In this document: in pieces, positions 37,201 to 50,557 of the stretch
Layout of the letters: every line of letters begins with the position of its first letter
Numbering within the stretch: the first letter of the stretch is position 1
Assembly (NCBI GenBank): GCA_029204225.1
Contig: MU832094.1
Location: 1-64,000, forward strand
Reading direction: 5' to 3'
From: Diphasiastrum complanatum
Lineage: Eukaryota; Streptophyta; Lycopodiopsida; Lycopodiales; Lycopodiaceae
DNA: 64,000 nucleotides
Translations under genes and position numbers: made by a program
Notes under the pieces: generated by a model
Seen by the model: the letters and a program-made list of their open reading frames with translations, nothing else
Database searches by the model: none
Told to the model about the DNA's origin: nothing

Positions 37201-40200
37201 GGACGGTCAATGCGACTTTGCGTAGATTACAGAGCCCAATTAAGAATAAATATCATATGCCCAGTTAACAGACTATCTTGGGAAAGGCCAAATTCAGACC
37301 AGTAGTTCACCATGGGCCTCACCAGTCCTATTGGTGAAAAAGAAAGAGGGGTCTATGCGTCTTTGCGTAGATTACAGAGCCCTCAATAAAGTCACAATTA
37401 AGAATAAATACCCTATGCCTCGGGCAGACGAGTTGTTTGATCAACTCGACGGGGCTAAGTTTTTCAGCACAATAGACCTCAGATCGGGATATCATCACGT
37501 CCGTATAAAATCGGAAGATGTCTCGAAAACAGCTTTTAGGACTTGTCACGGTCATTATGAGTTTAAGGTGATGCCATTTGGGCTCACAAATGCTCCAGCT
37601 ACCTTTATGACCTTGATGAACAGTGTCCTCAGACCATACTTGGGTAAGTTTGTAGTCATATTGTTAGATGACATCCTCGTCTACAGCAAAACGAGGAAGG
37701 AGCATCTAAAACACCTCAGAAAGGTGTTTCGACTGCTCAGAAAGCATAAGCTTTATGCTAAACAATCCAAGTGTGAATTCTTCGTTGAAGAAGTAGCATA
37801 TTTGGGTCACATTATCTCTTCAGATGGGATTAAGATGGACCCAAATAAGGTTAAAGCCATACTCAGTTGGCTGAGACCTCAGAATATTTTGGAACTTCAG
37901 ATCTTTCTTGGTCTGGCGGGATATTACAGACGATTTGTCAAGGAATATGCTCAGATAGCAGTTCCTATGACAAATCTTCTTAAGGGGAAGGGAAAGGAGT
38001 TCATTTGGGAGTCCGCACAACAGGAGAGCTTTGATGCTCTCAAAACAGCCTTAGCTACAGCACCAGTTTTAAAGGTCGTCGACCCCAATCAGCCTTTTGT
38101 GGTCGAAACAGATGCTAGCGACTTTGCAGTAGGTGCTGTGCTAACTCAGAGTGGACGACCAGTTGCGTTCGAGAGTAAAAAACTCGAGCCAGCTCAGACT
38201 AGGTACAGTGCCTATGAAAAGGAACTCTTTTCTATAGTCCATGCCCTTAAGACTTGGAGGTATTATTTGTATGGTGCCAACTTTGAGGTCCTGACAGACC
38301 ATGAGAGTCTCAGATACCTTTGCAATCAACCTGAGCTTAGAGGTCGGAAAGCTCGTTGGGCAGAGTTGATGCAAGAGTTTGACATGTCTATCAGATATAG
38401 GCGTGGAAAATTCAATACAGTAGCAGATGCCCTTAGCAGAGTGCCTATGATAAACGAACTGAGTTTTACTCAGATTCGTAATGAGTTACTCGAGTTCTTG
38501 AGAGGGAAATGCCAGCATGATGCATTCTTCTCTATTATCTGGAACTCAGTCCTGAACAGACAGTTACAGACTCCAGAACCAGTTTCCGGGGCTGGTGCCA
38601 GTTCATCCAAGAATACGGCAGCTTCCATTGAGGATGATGATGAGTCCGAGTATACGTCGTCAGATGACGTTGAGGATTCTGAGCCTGTATTACCCAAGCA
38701 AACCCCAGTGGTTGAGGGTCAGTTGACTCAAGGATTCAAATGGAAACAGTATTCCATTCAGGATGAGTACTTGCTCTATAGAGATAGAGTATGTGTCCCC
38801 AATTCAGAGGATTATAGGCAGCAGGTCCTATATGAATGTCATGACAATCCTAGTGCGGGACACCCAGGCATACAGAAGACCTATGAGCTTCTTCGTAGGC
38901 AATTTTTCTGGCCCAGTATGAAAAAGGACGTCCACCAGTATGTAAGCAGTTGCCAGAAATGTCAAGTAAATAAAGCAGAGCGTTTAAAGGCAGGAGGGTT
39001 GTTGCATCCCTTAGAAATACCAGCTGGTAAATGGGAGAGTATCTCCATGGATTTTATAGTAGGCCTGCCTAAAACCCAAAAGGGTAATGACGCTATATGG
39101 GTCACAGTTGACCGTCTGACCAAAATGGCTCATTTTATTCCGACCAAAACAACCGTTAGAGCTCCAGAGTTAGCGAGGTTGTTTGTAGACGGGCTATTTA
39201 AATTGTACGGTCTACCTTCCGGCATAGTCAGCGACCGGGACAGTAAGTTTACTGGAAATTTTTGGAGGGCAGTATTCCATCATCTCCATACTAAACTTAA
39301 TATGAGTACCACCGACCATCCACAGACGGACGGTCAAACAGAAAGGGTAAATCAAGTGCTGGAGGATATGCTTCGTGCATACGTCAGCAAGAAGCAGACT
39401 AATTGGGAGGAGTATCTCTCGATATTAGAGTTTGCTTACAACAGTACCAAACATTCAGCTATGGGATACAGCCCATTTATGCTGATGTACGGTTTTCAGC
39501 CACGCTCACCCACAGCTGTAGGGTTTAAATAAGAAAAAGTTGAAGCAGCTTGAAACTTTTTAGAGGACCTAAACCAGATGATAGAACATGCTAAGCGTAG
39601 CATTAGGCAGTCCCAGGATCGAGCCAGGCATTATGCAGATCCACACAGACGGGATGTGCAATTTTCCACTGGTGAGAAAGTCTACTTGAGAGTCCCAGTT
39701 GACTCTAAAACCCTCAAATCAGGAGTGTGTGCTAAGTTGTCTCCAAGGTATTGTGGTCCCTTTACCATCAGTAGGAGGCTAGGCGAGGTCACCTATGAAC
39801 TAGAACTCCCACACAGCAGTAAGGTTTTTCCAGTCTTTCATGTAAGTCAGTTACGAAAAGCCTTAACCAGATCAGACAATCTGGTAGGGGACAGTGTTCT
39901 AGTTCTCCCATTGGATCCTCAACAACCTCCACATGAACCAGAGGAGATTCTTGATAGTAGAGAGACGCAGACTCGTCATACTCTATACCGAGAATATTTG
40001 GTTAAGTGGAATGATCAGCCTGTTGAGAATGCCACTTGGGAAAGAGGCAGCGTCCTTCGCAAGATTTTTCCAGACTTTGTCTTAGAGGACCAAGACGGTT
40101 CTTAAGGGGGAGGGAGTGTTACGAGCTCGTAACCAGTGCCGAACCCTAGAGAACACAGATAGGTCAGATACCACAGTTAGGGTCGTGTCTTTATTTCCGC

Positions 40201-43200
40201 AACTCCATTTTGTTGAGGCGTGTCCGTATTTGCAAATTGTCTCTTTATACCATGATCCTTGCAAAACACCTGAAATTCCGTAGAAAGATACTCTCCCCCT
40301 TTGTCCGAGCGAAGTATCTTAATTTGTCTATCTGTTTCTTTCTCCACCTGTGTCTTAAACCATGTGAAATAGTTGAAAGCTTCACCCTTATTCTTCAGAA
40401 GATAGATCCATGTCTTCCTAGAATAGTCATCCACAAACACCATAAAGTAACTTGCTCCCCCATAAGATTGAGTCTTCATAGGACCACACAAATCTGTATG
40501 AACAAGTTCTAGAACTTTTTTCGCCTTGAATGTACTAGGCAAAAATTTCTTTATATGATGCTCATTGCTTGCCTAAGACACAGCCTTCACAAACCTTGTG
40601 ATCAGAAACGACTTGAGGTAGACCTGTAACCATGTTAAATTTCCTCAAGACTTGTAGACTTGTGTAATTCAGATGTACATTCCTCTCGTGCCATAACTTA
40701 CTCAATGATTCAGTATCCGCAACACTTGCATGATGATCCACCACCTGAGCTTGAAGTTTATACAACCGCCCTGCAAGTATGCCTTCAGCTACTACTTCAT
40801 CATTTTTCCTCTTGATGAGACACCGTTGTTCATCAAATTGCACCTGCTTTTTCTTCTTCTTCTTCCCTTTGCCACCCTTCTTGGAACTTTGCTCTTGCTT
40901 TTTGCCAGGAATGCCTGTTCCTTGAAATCGTCCATGTTTACAATATTCTGTCGTCTCATTTCTTCCTGTAGTAAGATTGCATGTAGCTCATTGAAAGAAG
41001 GCCTCGTTTCTCTTAACGATAGCATCATTACAAAGTTCTGATAGGCCAAAGGTAGACTATTAAGTACAATGGATACCAATACTGAATCTTGAACACTCCA
41101 ACTGCAATAAGTTGCCCTCTCAGATCTTTCACTTGAGTAAAGTAGTCCGTTACCGATTCACCTGTACCCATCTTCAACGTGTGAAGCTTATTAGTCAAGA
41201 ACAAGATCCGTGACTGATTTACCGTTTCATACAAGTTCTTCGGTATATCCCAAGCCTCCTTGGGTCCAGCAACATCTCTGATATGAGGTATAATCATATC
41301 TTTATCTGATAAGTTGATAATCTGATGAGCTTTTCTTCTACGTTTCTGATACTCCCGCAACTCCCTGTCAGTGGTAGGAGGTATCTCAACACTTGTGACG
41401 ATATCCCAATATTTTCTATCTTGGAGAATATTCTGCGTCTTGAACTTCCATATACTGTAGTTCGTTCCATTTAGCTTGCTAGACTCCGGCAACACAGCGT
41501 CGTTCAATCCTGCCATTATACTGATCCGTAACAAATCTCAACAACCTGAATTTAGTTTAACAATTAGATCTGTCCAGAAACAGCCTTCCCTCAATATCAC
41601 CTGCCCTGATTCAGACCTGTCCTAGATATCACCTGTCCTAGGTATTGCCTGTCTGAACCTGCACCTGCTCAGTTACCACCTGCCCCAGGTACTGCCTTCC
41701 TTAGCTGCTGCTGTCCGGGCCTGCACCAGGTCCACCTACCTCAGATGCTGCCTGTCCGGGCCTGCACCAGGTCCTGCTGCCCTCAGAAGTGCCTTCCCCA
41801 GCTACTGCTGCCCTTGGAAGTGCCTGCACCAGGTACTGCTGCCCTCAGACGTGCCTGTTTAGATGTGTATGCACCTGAAAAACACCTGTTCAGATCTGCC
41901 TGTCTCAGAAGTCACCTGTTCAGATACTACCTTCCTCAGATGTACCTGCTCCAGATGTGTCCTGCACCAGAAAACTAGCAAACAACCAGGATTCAGATCT
42001 ATTGACAACCAGTAACTTTTCGTCAATCTTCTCCTAGAAGATTCCCGTTGTTTTCCTAACAACGTTGACTCCACATGCAGCTTCAGCTCCTCCAATCTGA
42101 TTGCACACCTGCAAATACAAACTCTCTCTCTCACCAAAGAGCCTGCTCTGATACCATGTCAGAATTTGCGATACAAATTCTAGATGGAGATACTAGTCCT
42201 ACTAGCACTCACACAAAACCCAAGCATAGAGAGAATTCAGATCATAGGAGAATTGAGCAATTGCTCTAGCTCATTGAATTGAATGGAATGGTTGTGGTGG
42301 GGCGCCAGCCTTCTTAAATAGTTTCTCTAATGATTGATAAAAGCTAATGAGCCTAAAGTAAATAGCAAAAGACAAAAAGCTAATTGCTATAATTACTACC
42401 TATATTGGGTAAACACCCAAGATGAGTTTCTAAGTGATAAAAGCAAATCCTATTCTAGTAGTAGTGCACCCACCTACATGCATAACTAAAATACGAATTT
42501 ACTACTAATAGTAATGACCCTAAAATATGACTTACTATAAATAGTAATGGCCCCTAAAAATAGCACGCAGACATGGCCAAACTATTATTAAGGGGTGTCA
42601 AATAAACATTAATTTCTAACATACCACCCGTTCGGTCGGTGGATCATAAGATAGATCTTTTGCCTGATAGCCGTCCTATCTTCAGACAACCATATCGGTT
42701 TAGTCAGAAGGAAGAGGAGGAAGTGGCTAGGCAGATCGAGGAGTATCTCAGGATGGGGCACATAAGACCAAGTAAATCTCCATGGGGAGCACCTGTCCTT
42801 CTTAAGAGTAAGAAAGATGGGAGTTTCCGATTACAAGGGTCTGAACAAACTTACAGTTAAAAATAAATATCCATTGCCCAGGATGGACGATCTCATAGAT
42901 CGATTGAATGGAGCTAAATACTTCACGAAAATTGATCTACGTACGGGATACCAGTAGATTAGGATACATCCGGAAGATGTATCTGAAACCGGTTTTAGGA
43001 CCAGGTTTGGCCACTACGAGTTTCTTGTTTTGCCTTTTGGTTTGACGAATGCTCCGGCTACTTTTCAGCAAATGATGAACGATTTATTTCGTCCATATTT
43101 GGGGAAGTTTGTAGTAGTGTTTCTGGACGATATTCTGATCTATAGCAGAACACTCAAAGAGCATGCTAAGCATCTCCGTACTGTCTTACGTATCTTAAGA

Positions 43201-46200
43201 CAAGAGAAGCTTTATGCAAAAGAATCAAAGTGCGAATTCTTTAAGAAGGAACTTCTTTACCTAGGTCATAAGATTACCTCCTTTGGAATCAAGATTGACG
43301 AAGAAAAGGTGAAGACGGTAGTGGAATGGCCAATCCCTAAAACGGTGCGTGAACTTAAGTCGTTCTTAGGTTTCACTGTGTTTTTCCGTAGATTTGCAGA
43401 GGAGTACTCGAAGATTGCTGCGCCTCTCAACAATATGTTGAAAGGAGTGAAAAGCCGCAAAGGCAGGCCAAGTCCTCCTATCGGATGGAATGAGAAATTA
43501 GATGAGAGTTTTCGGAAACTCAAGCTTCTAATTGCCTCAGCTCCAGTTTTGAGGATAGCGGATCCAGATTTGCCGTTCGTCATTAACACTGACGCGAGTG
43601 ATACGGCTATTGGAGCTGTTCTCTTACAGGAGGGCTAGCCCGTTGCCTTTGAAAGTAAGAAACTAACCGATGCGCAGGTCAAGTATACCACTCAAGAAAA
43701 AGAGCTTTTTGCGGTGATCCATGCTTTGAAATCATGGAGGCATTACCTGTACGGTAATAAATTTGTGGTTAATACAAATCATCAACCTTTAAAGTATTTC
43801 TGTAATCAGAATGATTTGCGAGGTCGTAAGGCCAGATGGGCAGAACTCATGCAAGAATTTGACTTTGAAGTGCGGTATATCAAGGGCTCATCTAATCAGG
43901 TGGCTGATGCACTTAGTCGAATTGGTGAAGTGAACGAACTTTCCTTCACCGAGATCAGTACAGACTTTTATCTCTCCCTGAGAGGTCTTTATGAGAAAGA
44001 CCCACATTTTGGACCAATATGGAATAGGGTTCTAGCAGTTTCATCAAGCGGGACTGATGATCATGGTGATCAGTCTGGAGGGAAGGATATAAAGGGTACT
44101 GATGACTTCTATATCCGAAATGGACTTCTGTTCAGGAAAGGGAAGGTTTGTGTGCCTAATGTGGATGTTGTTAAGAATAAAATTCTTTATGAATGTCATG
44201 ACTCACCATGCGCAGGACATCCCAACATACATCGTACATTGGATTTGGTACGAAGGGATTTTTATTGGCCAAAACTTAAGCCCTTTGTAGAATCTTATGT
44301 GGTCAAGTGTGACCAATGCCAGTTGAATAAAGCTGAACGCCATAAGGCTAATCATCGGGTGTATCGCGTCTTGAACCCGAAAAGATCTTGGATACAAGAA
44401 CTAAACGATTGAGAAATCGTATAGCTATCGAGCATCTGGTTCGATGGAGGGGATGTACGAACGATGACGATTCCTGGGAACAAGAAGGAAGCTTAAGGAG
44501 AAACTTTCCCAGTTTTAAGTTCTGAGGACAGAACTTGAATAAGGGGGAAAGAATGTCATAATTAATGGTTGTAGGCCTAAACACATGGTGGTGGAGTTGG
44601 TATGGGTCTATTAGTGAGTCATTAGGGAACTGGATGACGTGGCCCAGATAGGCTGCAGAGGTGTCCAATGAGGTGTCACAATGCACTACTAGTGGTGCAT
44701 GGGCCTTGGAGGGTATAAGTATACCTGCTGGGCTCTCACTAGTGTATGCTTGATTTTGTGATTGGTAGCTACATGCTGCTGGTGTGACTCCTCTTTCCAT
44801 GACTCTGATTGATCCATAGCTTGGGGGCTAGATCCGTACGATCTAGGTTTGGTTGGGTTGGTTTATCCACCACCCGTTCCCTTGTGTTGTTGCTTTGTAT
44901 GGTATGCTTAGACTAGAATCCTGTTGTGAGGACTTTATAGTACCAATACAATTAGATTTTGACTTTTGATTTTCTACTATTTCTAATTTTGTGATATATT
45001 ATAATATGGAACACTAATAATTTTGCAACATCTTGTTAGGGCATTGAAGCCACATTGTAACATCATTGATCAAGAATAAGGAAGTAGGTTTCAAGAATTT
45101 AGGGTCATACTTGAGTAATGACAATGTAGTTTGGACCTTGATTCCCAAATTGGCACTTGTTTTTTTTCTTGTAACACATACCTAGCACAAATCTAGGCCC
45201 TATCATTGTGCTGAGACTCGTATAGATGAGTAACCTAGGTTATGTAGGGCTTTCTTGACATGTGCCAACACATCCCAAGCACCACATTGAAGCGCGCCAA
45301 ATTGGTTACTCAAAATCTAATTCCTTTGTGTAGCTTTGAATGGTGAAAGGTGTACCCACAACCCTACCATCCCACACTTCCACGCCCTTTCCATCAGCCA
45401 TCTCAAACAAGGCTTTTCTATATTTGTCCGCAAACTCTTGTATAGACAGATGTCCTTGCTTCAAGCTAATCCGCGTTTGCAACAGGGCTCCGATGATGAT
45501 CAACTCAATGTGGACATGTATAAAATAGCATTTGCAATAATTGGTGGATCATTAGGAAAGGTAGCATTGTGAGGAGCCTCATCCTCAAATAGCAGTTTGT
45601 CACACATTCACTTGAAAATATCACATGTTGAAGTATATGAAAAGGCCATAATATCGCGATGCTCCAAACATGTATTTACTAGGCAAAATTGCATTTGGGC
45701 ACCAACTATGAAAGGCCAACGCTAGATAGAGAGCAACATAGTAGGGGTTAAAAATACCATCGGCGATCAAGGAGCCTCGTTGAGGATTAATCCCATGAAG
45801 TGGGTAATGGTGGAGTGACATGGTGTATGTTGCAATATGAAAGTGACATCCCCCACTGAAGTGAACCAATCAACACCCAATAGCATGTCATGGTGGGCAA
45901 TACGTGGTACATAAAAATCAAGTTGGCCTATGCAATCTTCAATCTGGTAACGAAGCACTCAAAGAAGCTAAGTACTTCGAACAACATGAGAATTGATGAC
46001 CTCAATACACAAGGTATGCGAATTGAGTTTTGGAATCGTCGATAAGTGTAAAAAAACATTGTGCTGCCATTGCCAACTAATGTGATTTCAGTGTGCGTGA
46101 GCAACATAGACACGAAATCGAAAGGGCAAGGACTAGGAAGCAAGCAACACATGCAAGATAGGCAAGGCATGACACTCACCAATAGTAAGAGAGGAAGAAA

Positions 46201-49200
46201 GATAAGTCTGATCAAGATTATGGAGATAGAGTTCATTGCCATAAGAAACCTTAGTTGTAGAAAAATCAAGAAAAAGAAAAGAGAACTTTGTGAAGTGACT
46301 CATGACAACTATATGGAGCTAAATTAGTAGTATTTAATAAGGTATAGAGGATGTCACGTTGTGGCACAAGCCATTGGAAAGTATTCATAGCAAGGGGAAG
46401 ATTGACCAGAGGTAGTCCAAACATGAAAGTACTCTCGAACGAGGAAGCAATAGTATAAAGTCATCCAGAAGCACAATGGAAAGGAAGTATGTATGATGCC
46501 CTAGTGTTGACGGATAAAGGGAAACACCACATTCATCCAAGAATGCCATTGGAATGTAGGAATTGATAGCATCATGTTAGCAGGCATACCCAAAGTCAAT
46601 TGGATAGACCAACCTTGCCACTGGAAGAGTACACAGGTAAGCATATAATACCCAAGGAATTGAGTCTTGACATCCAACGATAGTCCAAGTGATCCAAAGA
46701 GATGACAAATGGCGAGAAGCAACTACAACAAATGACATATCCATATAAGCCACACCTATGCCACAACTTTCAAGATCCAAAGAGACTTGGCCAAAATTGT
46801 TATCCCTCATAAGAAACTGTTGTAATGACTCCCCTAAAATAATCACAGACAACCCAACATAAAACTACATGTAACGGTACAATCTACAAAGGCCAAAGCG
46901 TAGCATCAAGAGCTTAGCAAAATGGACAGAAACTTCCAAGGCACTTGTATAGACCAACTATGAGTGGAAAACAATGGAGCTTGGATGGGTTTCTATGAGA
47001 GCACTTATTGATAGATTCAGAGCATACGGTTTTTGGTTTAGGATCACTTTTCAGTCGGAAGTGGATTTGATCGCATTGAGAATATACATGAATACGAGAT
47101 TGAGTTGGATATCATGCAAAGCACTAGGGTATACTATAATCTATGATAAGTAATTCAATTTAGATGGATTTCCAATGATAGATTCTAGATGGAAACTTAA
47201 GTCTCATTGAAAGATTCTAAACATGTACTCTATGATAAGAATCTAGAGTGCATCTTGATCTTCACATTGGAAACTTTTTTGGTGAGGATGATTTGCTACT
47301 TTTTGTAGATGACCAGTTCGAGTTGAGGTCTAATCATCCCTTGATCCTCCATGATCCAGAGTACCAAGTCAGAGTAATGGTGATTGACTAATCACATTCA
47401 TTTTGGGTACTTGATAGATTGATTGAAGGTAAACACAAGATGCTGATTTGTGGAAGAATTTAGATATCTTTCCAGTTCCCTAACTTCCACTTGCTAGGAC
47501 AGATATATTTTAAGGGGGGTTTGTTATGTCCTTGGTTAACCACAATTGGCCAATCTTTGACCAAGGCTATTGGGGAAACTCTAGTTAATGGTTAAGGGCC
47601 TCATGCAGTCCTAATCTTAGTAATAGCCGATAATATTAGTCATTGAGGTTGATGTGGGTCGTGGAGGCTAGGTTAGGGTCTCTGGAGGTGGCACCCCGAG
47701 TTTAAACATTGAGGAGGGGGATTACTAAATATACTAGGCTAGGGACTCTTGAGTTGTGAGAGGGGGTAGTCTCGACGAATCGTGATTCTTTGACTAACAA
47801 ATCATGATTCATCAATTAATTGTTTGGGTCCTATTCGAATAAAAAAGAATCGGGCCAAGTTCTTTGATTTGGAATGATTATTCAATTGTGCTAATTGTCA
47901 ACGGTTCCTCATTTTACCTTTTGACATTTTGATTACTATTCAAATGCTTACCTAGTGTACTGGGTGATGGATGTTTGGTTATGGATCATTGATAAATCAT
48001 AAATCACAATGATAAGTGGAAGTTGGAACATGGAATCTACTATCTAGTTTGTGAAGTTTCAATTGTGTCCATTCAACATTGCCACGCACTTTTGATTTGT
48101 CTAACACTAATATGGTTTTAGGCTTTAGCTTTCTACAGTGTATTCAATAGCAATCTAATATTTATAAGATTTTAGAAACATTGTAGAGGATATACATATT
48201 ATTTCAGATATTTTTTAGCATTATGTTTATAAAAATTTGTAATATTTTTTCTTGGCGATTCTTTTGGGGTGGACCCGGAATAACCAATGTTGTTTTAGCA
48301 GTGTGTGAGAATGCTATAGCAACTCAAGTTGGTGCCACACTAAGAAACGTTGTTCTACAACTTTTGACACGACTAGGTAGGAGCACAATTACTCCTACTT
48401 CCATGATCCTATTAACAATCTTTGCTTTCAACACCGGGTGGAGGAGAGTGTGATTGCAAAGAAGAAAAATACTAAATGCATCATCAAAATCAACCACTAA
48501 ATAAGGGCACATGCATAGCCATGCACACACATGCATGACTATATGAAACACCCTCGAGCAACATCATGTTAGAAAAAGGGTGGACTGGAGCACATCCATG
48601 CAATACCAATGAAGCTGGTAGATAATCAAGATGAAAATTCATTAACAATGTAGGAGGTGCCAACAAAGGGAGGCCGCCAAACACATTATCTGGCTAAAGG
48701 GTTGTGTGTCTCCTATTCCATGGCGATTCATCTTCAGGGGAGGAGGAATGAAGGAGATGCTTTTGGCATGAATAGGCATTATTTCCATGTGAGGAGACAT
48801 ACCCTGTGCAGGACATCCCGGTATACACAGGACTCTTGACTTGGTCAGAAGAGAGTTTTATTGGCCAAAACTTAAGCCATATGTGATTAAGTGCAAGCCT
48901 TGTCAACTAGCTAAGGCTGAACGCTTTAAGGCTGGTGGTTTGTTACATCCATTGGATATCCTTGATAAAAGATGGGAAAGTATGTCGATGGACTTTATAG
49001 TTGGACTTCCAAAGACGCAACGGCGAAATGATTCTATTTGGGTTGTAGTGGACAAGTTAACTAAGGTAGATGCATTCATACCAGTTAAGTCAACTATCAA
49101 GGCTTCTGAGTTAGCCCAGATCTTTGTTGAAAGATTATTTCGGTTCTATGGACTATTGAGTGACATTGTTAGTGATAGAGATCCTAAGTTCATAGGTCAC

Positions 49201-50511
49201 TTCTGGTTAGCAGTATTTTTATAAACTAGAAACTTCTCTTAGTTTTAGTTCTTTTGATCATTCTGAATCTGATGGCCAGACGGAAAGGACTAAATGGAGG
49301 ATTTGTTGACATATGTTTCTCACAAGCAATCTCATTGGGAAGACTACATTCCTGTGATTGAGTTTGCATACAATAGTAAAAAACATTCTGCTAATATAGG
49401 TTACAGTCATTTTATGCTTATGTACGGTTTTCAACCTAGATCTCCTGTTAATGTGGAGACGAAATTTCCTTCATGATATGTGTTGCAAGTGGCTAAGGAT
49501 AGTATCCATAGTGCTTAGGACAGAGCTAAGCACTATGTTGATCGTAAGAGATCTCCCAGACATTTTAAAGTTGATGACTGGGTATATCCTAGAATTCCAA
49601 AAGATTCTAGGACGTTATGTACTAGGAAGCATTATAAACTGTCTACCATATTTTGTGGACCATTCAGGATTGTACGAAAAATTGGTTCTTTAGCTTACAA
49701 ACTGGGTCTTCAAGGCAAATCTACTGCACACCCAGGATTTCATGTGAGCTTGTTAAAATTAAGTTTACATGAAGGTGATACAGTTGGATCTGATGAGGAT
49801 TTATCACATCTAGAAGATTTATCACTTAGAAAGTACTCAGAACCAGAGATAAACAATTGAGAAATCTTTCTATCTCTGAGTGCTTAATCTGGTGGAAGGG
49901 TCGGACTGAGTGATGATTCGTGGTCCATGTCTTGCATATAAGATTCGGCATAATCTTGGATACACGATACTCCAGTACTTGAGATTATTGGTCACGCCAC
50001 GTTATTTCGGACGGGGCCAGTAATGTGAATCAGATTCTCATTTTGGTCCCATCTAAAAGATGGTGGAGACAGGAAAAAATGAGAATGGAATAGAGATTTA
50101 CTCACAGGGGTCTCAGGTTTCTAAGAAAGATAAGAAGATAGCATAACAGTTCTCTATCCGAGGTGGGTTACTATTTCGGAATGGGAAAATTTGTGTACCA
50201 GTGGATGATGAGTTAAAGAAGAAGATTTTTTATGAGTGTCATGACGTTCCCTGTGCAGGCCATCCGGGTATACACAAGACTTTGGACTTGGTCAGAAGAG
50301 AGTTTTAATAACCTTGTGAGGCCCAGACACATTAAATGGAATTAGTACATGGGTTTAGGACTGTTAATGCATGTGTAGAGTATCAATAGCAATGAAAAGA
50401 GCTTTTGAGGAGTTTAGGTTTTGCATGGGCAAATGCACAAGGGGGCTTTGGGGCTATATAGCCTAGTGAAAACTCGCCCATCTCCATTCCTGTTTTGCTG
50501 ATTCATTGCAA

Positions 50512-50557
<46 letters not shown>

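Larger units (their letters stand above)
33043..42621 (-). mobile_element. Ty1/copia element (minus strand) carrying a gypsy gag-pol inside
   Basis: A perfect 5-bp target duplication TACCA (33,038-33,042 and 42,622-42,626) flanks the unit, and removing it restores the order of the outer chromovirus. In minus orientation it has a complete 5' LTR (42,157-42,621), a tRNA-Met PBS, gag, pre-integrase and an integrase core that stops near 40,178. From there to 33,129 the DNA is a plus-oriented gypsy element. The last 86 bases (33,043-33,128) are the end of the copia 3' LTR, differing from the other copy at one position. RT, RNase H and most of the 3' LTR of the copia are absent. Either gypsy inserted and deletions followed, or the composite formed during reverse transcription. 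Confidence 0.85.
29812..44939 (+). mobile_element. Full-length LTR chromovirus insertion in EHD intron 1, itself interrupted
   Basis: Two LTRs (29,812-30,198 and 44,554-44,939) flank a PBS, gag, protease end, RT, RNase H, integrase zinc region, chromodomain and polypurine tract, all in plus orientation. By eye the LTRs differ by about ten substitutions and one indel, so the insertion is fairly recent. Flanking 5-bp copies GTACA and GTACC support a transposition event. A 9.6-kb copia/gypsy composite (33,043-42,621) interrupts it between protease and RT. The element's own genes carry stops, a small RT deletion and a missing integrase core, so if it moved recently it was probably helped in trans. 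Confidence 0.88.

Noticed and set aside
34181-38697. Minus-strand open frames across the gypsy pol (for example 36,014-36,247 and 38,141-38,374)
   Set aside because: They are antisense shadows of RT and RNase H; they occur twice only because the region is duplicated.
46577-46852. 91-codon minus-strand frame ([18 protein letters not shown])
   Set aside because: It looked protein-like but I could match it to no family, and its neighbours are decayed repeats.
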